Assembly (NCBI GenBank): GCA_005879045.1
Contig: VBLV01000025.1
Location: 1 to 6,006 of the forward strand
DNA from: Methanobacteriota archaeon
GTDB lineage: Archaea > Thermoplasmatota > Thermoplasmata > RBG-16-68-12
DNA length: 6,006 nucleotides
Direction of reading: 5' to 3'
Below, in pieces: positions 1-5,980 of the stretch. The notes under the pieces were generated by a model. The model saw only the letters and a list, made by a program, of their open reading frames with translations, ran no database searches and was not told the origin of the DNA. Position 1 is the stretch's first letter. The number at the start of each line of letters is the position of its first letter. The translations under genes were made by a program, and so were the position numbers.

Positions 1-877
1 CGCCGACGTGCCCATCGACCGGTTCCTCGAAGCCCGCGGGGAGAAGCGTGTCCGTTGGCTCAATCCTCCGGAGCGCGGGCGGTTCATCGCGGATCCGTTC
101 GGCGCCCAGATCGACGGGGTTACGCACATCCTGTACGAAGATTTCCGGTACGCGACCTCGAAGGGCGTGATCGGGACCATCGAGGCTGCCGCGACTGGGC
201 CGCCCCGGATCCCCCGAGTCGCGATCGAATTGCCGGTCCACGCGTCGTATCCGTATCTTGTCGTCGACCGCGGGGAAATCTATTGTATTCCGGAGACGAA
301 CGCATCGAGGGAGATTGGCCTACACCGCGCGGTCGTTTTCCCGACACGATGGGAAAAGATAGGCACGCTCGTATCGGGTGTCGCGGCCCTCGACCCCACC
401 GTCTTCCGTCACGAGGGCCGGTGGTGGCTCACCTGCACGGACCGCGACGTCGGCGAAAACATGCCGTTGTTCGTGTGGCATGCGCGAAACCTCGAGGGGC
501 CGTGGGAACCGCACGCATTGAACCCGGTGAAGACGGACATCCGATCCTCGAGGCCCGCGGGAACGCCTTTCGTCCACGGAGGCATCCTGTACCGACCGGC
601 CCAAGATTGCTCGCGAATGTACGGAGGCCGAATTGTGATCAACCGGGTTGTGCGCCTAACTCCCACGGAGTTTTCGGAGGAGCCCGCGGCGACCGTCGAG
701 CCGTTCTCGGAGGGCCCGTTCCCCGATGCGATTCACACGCTTTCCGGAGTCGGGGAGATCACGCTGATCGACAGCAAGCGACATCGCTTCGTTCCCAGCG
801 CGATCCCGTACGTCCTCCGCAATCGACCGGTTCCCGCGAGGGATCGCACGATGGCCCACCGCATGGAGCGCGGGTAG
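1..877 (+). CDS. GINT1-like N-terminal-domain protein (five-bladed, GH43-like fold), 5' end off the window
   Basis: This is the 3' part of a gene whose reading frame is open to the left edge. The GTG at position 8 is the first possible start in the window but has no visible ribosome binding site, so the gene probably begins further left. The roughly 289 visible residues match by eye the family named after the N-terminal region of plant glucosamine inositolphosphorylceramide transferase 1. Counting from the GTG, its conserved points are ADPF (28-31), H78 followed by SYPY (80-83), PET (95-97), DPT (129-131), GRWWL (137-141), GPW (164-166), RPAG (182-185), RPAQDC (196-201), YGG (205-207) and HTLS (243-246). 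In microbes this domain often follows a methionyl-tRNA-formyltransferase-like domain that formylates amino sugars. That part would lie outside the window, which is inference. The catalytic role of the domain itself is not established. A basic tail of about 28 residues ends the protein, and no membrane segment is visible. Confidence 0.8.
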   Translation, partial: ADVPIDRFLEARGEKRVRWLNPPERGRFIADPFGAQIDGVTHILYEDFRYATSKGVIGTIEAAATGPPRIPRVAIELPVHASYPYLVVDRGEIYCIPETNASREIGLHRAVVFPTRWEKIGTLVSGVAALDPTVFRHEGRWWLTCTDRDVGENMPLFVWHARNLEGPWEPHALNPVKTDIRSSRPAGTPFVHGGILYRPAQDCSRMYGGRIVINRVVRLTPTEFSEEPAATVEPFSEGPFPDAIHTLSGVGEITLIDSKRHRFVPSAIPYVLRNRPVPARDRTMAHRMERG

Positions 878-962
878 GTCTTCGACGATCGTGCGGCACC
901 GGGCGGCCTCCGTCCCCGACGTCCGCGCCAGGGGGTCCCGGCCCGGAATCCACCAAGGCCCG
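878..962. other. convergent intergenic gap
   Basis: These 85 bases separate the stop codons of two genes that run towards each other. The stretch is very GC-rich. I see no hairpin followed by a T-run on either strand and no short gene with a ribosome binding site. The only short T-run nearby (971-974) lies inside the end of the minus-strand gene. Confidence 0.6.
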
Positions 963-2051
963 TCACGATATTTTCGAGGGCTGCCCCGTCCTCCACATTC
1001 GACGCGCCGCGAACCGATAGGCCGGCACGAGGAACCTGAGGATTGAACCGGACAGCCCTCCGGGCTGGATCCACGTTTCGTCCCACCGATCGACGGCGCC
1101 GAGTCGATACTTGTACTCCTCATTCCCGCGAAGCAAGTCCATCGTCCGAAGGCCGTTCGCTCCCGCGCCCTTGATCGATTCGTTGAACAACAGCCTCCCG
1201 AGTTCGACGGATCCCCACTCGGGACTCCATCCAGTCTGGTAGTACGCGAGGGTGTCTCCCCAGCGCAAGAAGCACAGGAGACCGATCATGTGACGGTCCC
1301 GCTCGGCGATCATGGCGATTGGACCTCGTTCGGTGGAACCGCGCGCAACGAGCCGACGGAAAAGCGTCTCGGCCTTGAGGAACGTACTCGACACGCCCTT
1401 TTCCGCCATCCGCGATTTGTGAAGTTCAAAGAAACGTTCCAGGAATGAGTCGTCCATCTGACTGCCCAGGATCCATCGAAACGTGATCCCTGCGGCGTCG
1501 GCTCTCTTTTCGTACCGACGAAGATGATGCTGCGTGCGCCGCATGCTCGCGGGGATCGCATCCGGCGGATACAGAGCGATTCGCGGGCATGGATTCCGGA
1601 ACAGCATCCGAGCCCCTTGAGGCACGAACGGCACGCCCGTCTCTGAATCGAGGTCCTGCAAGAGCAATGTGGAACCCCGAGTGCGTCGCACCACGTGCTT
1701 CCGCGCCCGCTCTCGGTACTCGGGGAGGACCGGCCAGCCGACGTGGTCCGCATCCCCAATGCCGCTGCCTGTGATCGTCCAGATCGGCCACGCCGGAGGC
1801 AGACGCGGGTGAACGCGCCGCATGAGACGACTGAGGAACTGGATTCCTTCCAACACGCCGGATGAGCTACGCCAGAGCACGAGTTCGGTGGGCGGCATTC
1901 CACCGATCGTCTGCCACCAGCCCAAGACCCAGTCCGGGGTTTGGAAATAGGATGTCTCAGGAATCCGGGCCATGAGCCGCACCCACTCGTCCGAGACGTC
2001 GCTCAGCTGCGAGAGATCGTCTAACCGGATCGTCTCCGGGTTCCCGTTCAA
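963..2051 (-). CDS. CelD/BcsL-type GNAT-fold acyltransferase (Acetyltransf_6 family)
   Basis: The protein is about 362 residues and resembles the CelD/BcsL group of the GNAT superfamily, a FemAB-like two-lobed fold. Members transfer acyl or aminoacyl groups in polysaccharide loci, usually in the cytoplasm. Typical features are the early Phe-Gln-Thr-Pro-Asp-Trp patch (36-41), a helical linker starting near 172 (RRTQHHLRRYEKRA), the core Acetyltransf_6 region at about 172-317, and the late signature DLLRGNEEYKYRLGA (305-319), which corresponds to the family pattern Asp-x-x-x-Gly-x-x-x-Tyr-Lys. I chose the TTG at 2051 because GGAGGAG (2061-2055) lies just upstream, with 5 bases between GGAGG and the start. 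A GTG at 2075 would add eight residues but has no ribosome binding site; a stop at 2102-2100 limits further extension. The gene runs against both neighbours, so it is its own transcription unit. Acyl donor and acceptor cannot be read from the sequence. Confidence 0.82.
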   Translation of the reverse strand: MNGNPETIRLDDLSQLSDVSDEWVRLMARIPETSYFQTPDWVLGWWQTIGGMPPTELVLWRSSSGVLEGIQFLSRLMRRVHPRLPPAWPIWTITGSGIGDADHVGWPVLPEYRERARKHVVRRTRGSTLLLQDLDSETGVPFVPQGARMLFRNPCPRIALYPPDAIPASMRRTQHHLRRYEKRADAAGITFRWILGSQMDDSFLERFFELHKSRMAEKGVSSTFLKAETLFRRLVARGSTERGPIAMIAERDRHMIGLLCFLRWGDTLAYYQTGWSPEWGSVELGRLLFNESIKGAGANGLRTMDLLRGNEEYKYRLGAVDRWDETWIQPGGLSGSILRFLVPAYRFAARRMWRTGQPSKIS

Positions 2052-2054
2052 GTG

Positions 2055-2061
2055 CTCCTCC
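2055..2061 (-). promoter_or_regulatory. ribosome binding site deciding a TTG start
   Basis: The minus strand reads GGAGGAG here, three bases before a TTG at 2051-2049 (five bases if counted from GGAGG). It is the only Shine-Dalgarno-like site near the start of the GNAT-fold gene and favours TTG over the upstream GTG at 2075. Confidence 0.5.
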
Positions 2062-2075
2062 GCCTGGTCCCCCAC

Positions 2076-2274
2076 TTCGCGATGGATTACGTCCGGCTGT
2101 TAGCTATGAGTCGTCCATGGGATTACGGTTTCGACGTGGGCTGAGCCGGTGCCTTGGAAAACGCGGTGGCGTCCGTCCGAGGCCCTCGATCGTGGCGGCA
2201 GACGTTCCCCGGCGTGCATGGATTTCAAATACGCGGGCGCCGTCAAGCGAATCGGTGACCTCGCCCTGCGAATC
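2076..2274. other. divergent intergenic region and leader
   Basis: This stretch lies between the 5' ends of the GNAT gene (-) and the GT4 gene (+) and must carry promoters for both, unless they are driven from elsewhere. The AT-richest patch is around 2084-2130, with TTAGCTAT at 2100-2107 and two copies of GGATTACG (2084-2091 and 2120-2127). Neither a convincing bacterial -35/-10 pair nor a clear archaeal TATA box with BRE can be named. The plus frame is open from a GTG at 2149, so part of it could be coding if the GT4 gene starts earlier than I propose. Confidence 0.4.
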
Positions 2275-3441
2275 ATGATCGTGGGCGAACGGATCTTGCC
2301 GTTCCGCCACGCCGGGGACAAGAACTTCTGGCTCGACATGATTCGGAGACTCCTCGTCGCCGGACACCAGGTCGAGGCGTTGTCCGTGGACATCGAAGCG
2401 ACGCCGGGGAACGGTCTTCCGATCCGCCACGTCCCCCAGATCCCGGTCTACTTTCGACCCGACGCCCGGTTCAATGCCGAGCATTCGCAGTTTGGTGGCG
2501 TGAACAACTACGTGAGCAAAACGACGAACGTGCCGATCATTTTCCGGGAGGTCCGACGGCGTCAGCGGACGTTTCGCGCGGACGTGATTCACTTCGCGGA
2601 CAACTTCGGGCCAGCGACGGTTTTACTCCGGGCGATCAGCCGAAAGGTCCCAATGACGCTGTCCGCGCCCACGTATCATCGCAATCGACCCCTGTACGAT
2701 GTCATGTTGTTGACGAGTTTTTCAAGCTTCGCCGTCGTCGTACCGTTTTCGGAAGCGTACCGCCGGCGCCTCCTCGAGCTCGGCTTCCCTCCGGGACGCA
2801 TTCGCCGCATCCGTTGGGGGATCGACATATCTCGGTTCACGCCGCCGACCGACGACGCGCGGGCCGCCGCCCGGGCGAGCCTCGGCCTGGAACGCGGGAA
2901 GTTCGTCGTCCTGTGGACCGGCTTCACCCAGCAGACGAACGAGACAGACCTGCTGGAGTCGATTCGAATTGCGTCCCTCACGCTCGAGCGGCGTCCCCTC
3001 GAGTTCATCTTCTGTTTCAAGCCGGAACACTTCAAACCCCATTTCCGGAATTTCGAGCGGCCGGGCATCCGCGTGGTGAACACCCCCGAGGTATTTCGAT
3101 CAGCGTGCACGGCCGCGGACGTGTTCCTCTGCCCGATTCAGGATCCTCGTTCGATCGCCGCTCCGCCCCTCGTCTGGCCCGAGCTCCTCGCGATGGGGAT
3201 CCCGATCCTGACCACGGACATCCCAGGGACCGACGAAGCCGTCGTCGACGGAGAGAGCGGCTTTGCGGTCCGTTCGCCGGAGGAGGCCCAGGGGCGCCTC
3301 CTGGAAATCGAAGCCGACCCGGCGTTGCAGCGACGACTTCGGGACGGCGCCCGACGGATTGCGGTGGAGCGGTTCTCCGTGGACCGAGCGATGGTCGAGT
3401 ACGTCGACATGTGGTCCACGCTGGTCGCTCAGTCGCGATGA
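2275..3441 (+). CDS. divergent GT4-type glycosyltransferase
   Basis: This is a GT-B-fold glycosyltransferase of 388 residues from the ATG at 2275. The N-terminal Rossmann domain begins MIVGERILPFRHAGDKNFW, and the C-terminal domain begins near residue 209. The late GT4 signature is present: PELLAMGIPILTTDIPGTDEAVVDGESG, with Glu303 as the second Glu of the EX7E motif. Two usual donor-binding features are altered. The residue eight before Glu303 is Ala295 rather than Glu, and the strand-loop that normally reads G-R-x(4)-K-G is WTGFTQQTNET (214-224), without Arg or Lys. The enzyme may bind its donor differently or be a subfamily of its own. Start choice is uncertain. ATG 2275 gives the normal N-terminus, but a CTG three codons earlier (2266) would give the common MRIMIVGE-type start and has GGTGA seven bases upstream. 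ATG 2218 and GTG 2149 would add residues with no family resemblance. It overlaps the next gene tail to tail by 13 bp. Confidence 0.82.
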   Translation: MIVGERILPFRHAGDKNFWLDMIRRLLVAGHQVEALSVDIEATPGNGLPIRHVPQIPVYFRPDARFNAEHSQFGGVNNYVSKTTNVPIIFREVRRRQRTFRADVIHFADNFGPATVLLRAISRKVPMTLSAPTYHRNRPLYDVMLLTSFSSFAVVVPFSEAYRRRLLELGFPPGRIRRIRWGIDISRFTPPTDDARAAARASLGLERGKFVVLWTGFTQQTNETDLLESIRIASLTLERRPLEFIFCFKPEHFKPHFRNFERPGIRVVNTPEVFRSACTAADVFLCPIQDPRSIAAPPLVWPELLAMGIPILTTDIPGTDEAVVDGESGFAVRSPEEAQGRLLEIEADPALQRRLRDGARRIAVERFSVDRAMVEYVDMWSTLVAQSR

Positions 3442-4586
3442 GACTGCGAGAGTTCGACCGGTTCCTCGGCCGGCGCGATGCGGCCCGAGTCGCCCGCGGT
3501 GAGACGTTTGTAGAGGTCAAGGAAGGCCTGCGTACACGCCTCCGAGGAGAGGTTCTCTCGGACGTACACACGACCGGCCTCGCCTACGGAGCTCCGCAGG
3601 TCCTCGTGGTTGGCAAGGGTCGCGACCAGACGTGCCATCTCTAGGGGATCCCGGGCGAGGAACCCCGTCCGTCCGTGCTGAATCAGTTCGCGGTGCGGCG
3701 GGATGTCCGAGACGACCACGGGCAGCCCGGACGCCATCGCCTCGAGTAAGGCGTTCGGCATGCCCTCGAATTTCGAGGGGAAGACAAAGATGTCGGCGGC
3801 GGCCAGATGAGTCGGCACCTGATCCCACGTCACCTCGCCCACAAAGTGGACTCGATCCCGGATGTCCGGATACGACGCGAGGAGCGTTCGATAGTACTGG
3901 TCGCTGTAATGTTCCTCGGTATATCCGCCCACGACCATGGCCTCGACCGCAGGAAGTTGCCTCACGACCTCCATCAACCATTCCAACCGCTTCACGGGAA
4001 TGACTTTCCCCACCGTGACGAGGAGGGTCCGGCCCGGATGGACACCTACCGAACGCCGCGCTTCTTCCTTTGAAGGGAGTCGGTCAAACCTCTGAACGTC
4101 CACTCCGCCCAGGATGATGCGCGGACGGTACCGACGGAATCGATCGGCGAGGGCCTGCGAGTTCACGACGAGCGGAGTTCCCGAGACCAGAGGGGCCATC
4201 ACGAGTCGCGTGAACGCGTTCATGTGCGGCCCATAGCGCCAGCCGATTTCGGCGCGCGGATCCGTCCCGAAGAAGACCACCCGCGGGAACACCCGCGCCA
4301 AGAACGCTGCGGGCAACGAGAAGTACGGATCCAGGACTTGGAACAAATCGTAGTCGTCTTGGACCTCGCGAATCGCCCGCTCCAAGAACGTGATGCCTTT
4401 CGGGAACACCAACGGTCCCGCGAAGCGGACACCGGGGATCTCCGCCATCGCGCGGTGGACCCCGAGCGCGTCGAGGCAGAGCAGGTCGACCTCGATGTGG
4501 CGACGAAGGCCCGTGAAGACCTGGAACGTCTGGAGGGCGAGGCCTCCCCCTTTGCCGACGTGGGCTCCGATGAAGAGGACGCGCAC
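3429..4586 (-). CDS. GT4-family glycosyltransferase (GT-B fold)
   Basis: This is a regular GT4 enzyme of 385 residues that retains the donor-binding motifs. It starts at GTG 4586 (MRVLFIGAHVGKGGG). AGGAGG at 4599-4594 lies seven bases upstream, so the longer reading from 4619 is unlikely. The Rossmann-type N-terminal domain has the glycine loop at residues 11-15 expected near the acceptor/donor cleft. The middle shows a strand with VGKVIPVKRLEWL, the usual donor-phosphate Lys/Arg loop. The EX7E motif is intact, with Glu274 and Glu282 within FEGMPNALLEAMASG, followed by PVVVSDIPPHREL. No signal peptide or membrane helix is visible, so it should act in the cytoplasm on a membrane-bound or soluble acceptor. 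The sugar specificity cannot be predicted. It lies 94 bp downstream of another GT4 gene on the same strand and is probably transcribed with it. Its last 13 bp overlap the end of the opposing plus-strand gene. Confidence 0.9.
   Translation of the reverse strand: MRVLFIGAHVGKGGGLALQTFQVFTGLRRHIEVDLLCLDALGVHRAMAEIPGVRFAGPLVFPKGITFLERAIREVQDDYDLFQVLDPYFSLPAAFLARVFPRVVFFGTDPRAEIGWRYGPHMNAFTRLVMAPLVSGTPLVVNSQALADRFRRYRPRIILGGVDVQRFDRLPSKEEARRSVGVHPGRTLLVTVGKVIPVKRLEWLMEVVRQLPAVEAMVVGGYTEEHYSDQYYRTLLASYPDIRDRVHFVGEVTWDQVPTHLAAADIFVFPSKFEGMPNALLEAMASGLPVVVSDIPPHRELIQHGRTGFLARDPLEMARLVATLANHEDLRSSVGEAGRVYVRENLSSEACTQAFLDLYKRLTAGDSGRIAPAEEPVELSQSHRD
3430..3446. terminator. small inverted repeat at the convergent gene ends
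   Basis: CAGTC (3430-3434) and GACTG (3442-3446) form a 5-bp stem with a 7-base loop centred on the overlap of the two stop regions. The position is right for a two-way terminator, but the stem is short and no T-run follows on either side, so this is a weak call. Confidence 0.2.
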
Positions 4587-4680
4587 TAGGAGCCCTCCTG
4601 CCGGTCGCCCTCGCTGCAAGGGCTACGCCGTTTCTGCTCCGACGTCCCCTCTCCCTCCTATCATCCAGATTCTCCCTTTG
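4587..4680 (-). other. gap between two GT4 genes, purine-rich on the transcribed sense
   Basis: Read on the minus strand, the gap after the upstream gene's TAA contains a purine-rich stretch (about 4676-4650) including a second AGGAGGG (4663-4657). No ATG, GTG or TTG sits at working distance from it, so I do not call a small gene. The gap ends in the real ribosome binding site of the next gene. I see no terminator hairpin with a T-run and no clear promoter, which is compatible with read-through between the two genes. Confidence 0.4.
4594..4599 (-). promoter_or_regulatory. ribosome binding site deciding a GTG start
   Basis: AGGAGG on the minus strand, seven bases before GTG 4586-4584, fixes the start of the GT4 gene. 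The site is the first half of a near-palindrome AGGAGGGCTCCT (4599-4588), so the RNA could in principle fold back on it. Confidence 0.75.
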
Positions 4681-5886
4681 TTACGATGCCGCGAGCACTT
4701 GTTCGAAATATTGGAGCGTCTCGGTACACATGCGTTCGGAGGAAAATCGATCTCGGGCGACCCGGGCCGCCGTTCGTCCGAGCCGCCGCCGCAACGCTTC
4801 GTCTCCGAGCACGCGATCGATTCCTTCGGCCAGGGCGATCGCATCCCCCGGCGGTACGAGGAGCGCAGAGACCCCGTCCTCGACCATGTCCAGGGTGCCC
4901 GGAATCGCCGTCGCGACGACCGGTTTCTCGAACGCCATCGCCTCAATGAGCGAGTACGGACAGCTCTCCATGTAACTCGGGAGGGCGACGAGGGTGGCCC
5001 GACTCAGGCGCGACAGCAGCTCCGATCGAGGAATCGCGCCGAGGAATTCGACCCGATCGGGTCCGAGCCCGAGGGACCGGGCGTACCGACGCCAGGCATC
5101 GACCCGACCACTCCCCGTCACGACGAGTCGTTCGGGACGCCGAAGATGAACCATGGCGCGGAGGAGGACGGCCAAGCCCTTCCAGCCCAGGAGCCGACCG
5201 GTGTAGAGGATGAACCCCGGTTCTTCCGGCGAGTCCGGCGTTCCCCCGGCGGCTCGCAGTTCATCGAGGGCGAGTCCATTCGGAATGAGCGCGGATGTCC
5301 GGACTCGAGGGCCGTAGGTCCCGAGGACCTCCTGACGAACCGCATCCGAGACGAAGAGGACGTGACGAACCCGGTTCCAGTAGTACAGCTCAATCGGGAG
5401 GAGCGCAGGAAGGACCGCCAACGTCGTCCGCTCCGTGTCGTCCAGCGGCCCGCCGTGTCGCAGCGCCCCTTGGATGCCGCGGGCCTGTCCGAGGATCGTC
5501 GTGTGGGTCGTCACGACCGTGGGGCATGGCATGGGATCCGTCCAGAGATCGGGCATCTGCGCATGGTGGACGACCAGGAGGTCCGGGCGATATTCTCGCG
5601 CGAGATCCGGCCAGCGGCGCTGGAGGGCTCGTTGAAACTTGAAGTAGTTCGCCATGACGCCGCCCCCGTCGGCGAGGGGCACGGTCTGGTACCCGGTCTC
5701 GTACGACGGCGTCTGACCGCACAGAATCGTCACCTCATGATGGGACGCGATTCCCGGCAGCAATTGCCCCAGGTACGTCCCGATCCCGCCCCAGATTCGC
5801 CCAAATTCCGGAGCCGCCACCGCGATCTTCGTTGGTTGGTCCCTCCTGTGCCCGGATGATCGATCACTTTGAGACGCCGGGGCCAC
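4681..5886 (-). CDS. GT4-family glycosyltransferase (GT-B fold), start uncertain
   Basis: This is a regular retaining GT4 enzyme, 401 residues from GTG 5886. The family-like sequence begins at residue 20 with KIAVAAPEFGRIWGGIGTYL, including the Gly33-Gly34 loop. The donor loop GRLLGWKG is at 230-237, and EX7E is intact (Glu307 and Glu315 in YMESCPYSLIEAMA), followed by PVVATAIPGT. It should use a nucleotide-sugar donor in the cytoplasm; the linkage is unknown. The start is odd. The best ribosome binding site, AGGAGGG (5847-5841), is eight bases before an ACG (5832-5830) placed exactly where the initiating codon of a MKIAV-type N-terminus would fall. GTG 5886 has only GGAG six bases upstream and adds 19 residues of low-complexity type before Lys20. 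The frame stays open to the right edge, but the upstream translation is Gly/Ser/Arg-rich and unlike a protein. The gene probably leads a two-gene unit with the GT4 gene downstream. Confidence 0.88.
   Translation of the reverse strand: MAPASQSDRSSGHRRDQPTKIAVAAPEFGRIWGGIGTYLGQLLPGIASHHEVTILCGQTPSYETGYQTVPLADGGGVMANYFKFQRALQRRWPDLAREYRPDLLVVHHAQMPDLWTDPMPCPTVVTTHTTILGQARGIQGALRHGGPLDDTERTTLAVLPALLPIELYYWNRVRHVLFVSDAVRQEVLGTYGPRVRTSALIPNGLALDELRAAGGTPDSPEEPGFILYTGRLLGWKGLAVLLRAMVHLRRPERLVVTGSGRVDAWRRYARSLGLGPDRVEFLGAIPRSELLSRLSRATLVALPSYMESCPYSLIEAMAFEKPVVATAIPGTLDMVEDGVSALLVPPGDAIALAEGIDRVLGDEALRRRLGRTAARVARDRFSSERMCTETLQYFEQVLAAS
5841..5847 (-). promoter_or_regulatory. strong ribosome binding site without a canonical start codon in frame
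   Basis: The minus strand reads AGGAGGG here. Eight bases downstream the glycosyltransferase frame has ACG, AAG, ATC, GCG, GTG. The first usable standard codon after it is GTG 5820-5818, twenty bases away, which is too far. The site therefore points to ACG 5832-5830 as a start, or to a sequence change from ATG. Confidence 0.5.
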
Positions 5887-5892
5887 TCGCGT

Positions 5893-5908
5893 CTCCGGTC
5901 CGACGGAG
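5893..5908 (-). other. short hairpin over the weak ribosome binding site
   Basis: On the minus strand CTCCG (5908-5904) and CGGAG (5897-5893) pair around a six-base loop. The second arm contains the GGAG that would serve GTG 5886, so the RNA could hide that site. A 5-bp stem in GC-rich DNA is easily due to chance. Confidence 0.25.
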
Positions 5909-5934
5909 CCCGAACCCCCCGAGCCCCGTACCCC
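5909..5934 (-). other. G-quadruplex motif in the leader of the GT4 gene
   Basis: The minus strand carries four G-runs of 4, 4, 6 and 3 bases, separated by the three-base loops TAC, CTC and TTC. This meets the standard definition of a three-layer G-quadruplex. It lies on the non-template strand in the 5' leader, about 75-100 bases before the proposed ACG start and about 23 bases before GTG 5886, so it would be present in the RNA if transcription begins upstream of it. Confidence 0.55.
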
Positions 5935-5961
5935 GGAAAGACGCGTCGCCTCCCGCGTTGG

Positions 5962-5980
5962 TAGATATCTATCGGGCCCG
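5962..5980. promoter_or_regulatory. AT-rich palindrome next to a GC palindrome, possible promoter or operator
   Basis: TAGATATCTA (5962-5971) is a perfect 10-bp palindrome in an otherwise GC-rich leader. One base further lies the perfect palindrome CGGGCCCG (5973-5980). The position, 130-150 bases before the likely start of the last GT4 gene, suits a promoter or operator, but no standard -10/-35 or TATA/BRE pair can be assigned with confidence. Confidence 0.2.

Noticed and set aside
55..1020. Plus-strand open frame of 321 codons overlapping the GINT1-like gene
   Set aside because: It is extremely Arg/Gly/Pro-rich, has no family resemblance, and overlaps in another frame a gene with many conserved motifs.
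656..1123. Minus-strand open frame of 155 codons across the first intergenic gap
   Set aside because: The composition is that of a shadow frame, and both of its ends overlap genes with family motifs.
1310..1903. Minus-strand open frame of 197 codons inside the GNAT gene
   Set aside because: It is an alternative frame of the same strand; its Cys/Arg/Ser-rich translation has no recognisable pattern.
2814..3644. Plus-strand open frame of 276 codons over the ends of the two GT genes
   Set aside because: It is a frame shadow rich in Arg/Gly/Pro, it conflicts with two well-supported genes, and no ribosome binding site is seen.
4390..5859. Long plus-strand open frame (489 codons) opposite the two GT4 genes
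   Set aside because: It is Arg/Pro-rich with no domain pattern, runs straight through the intergenic gap, and lies opposite genes with clear GT4 motifs. This is the usual antisense shadow in GC-rich DNA.
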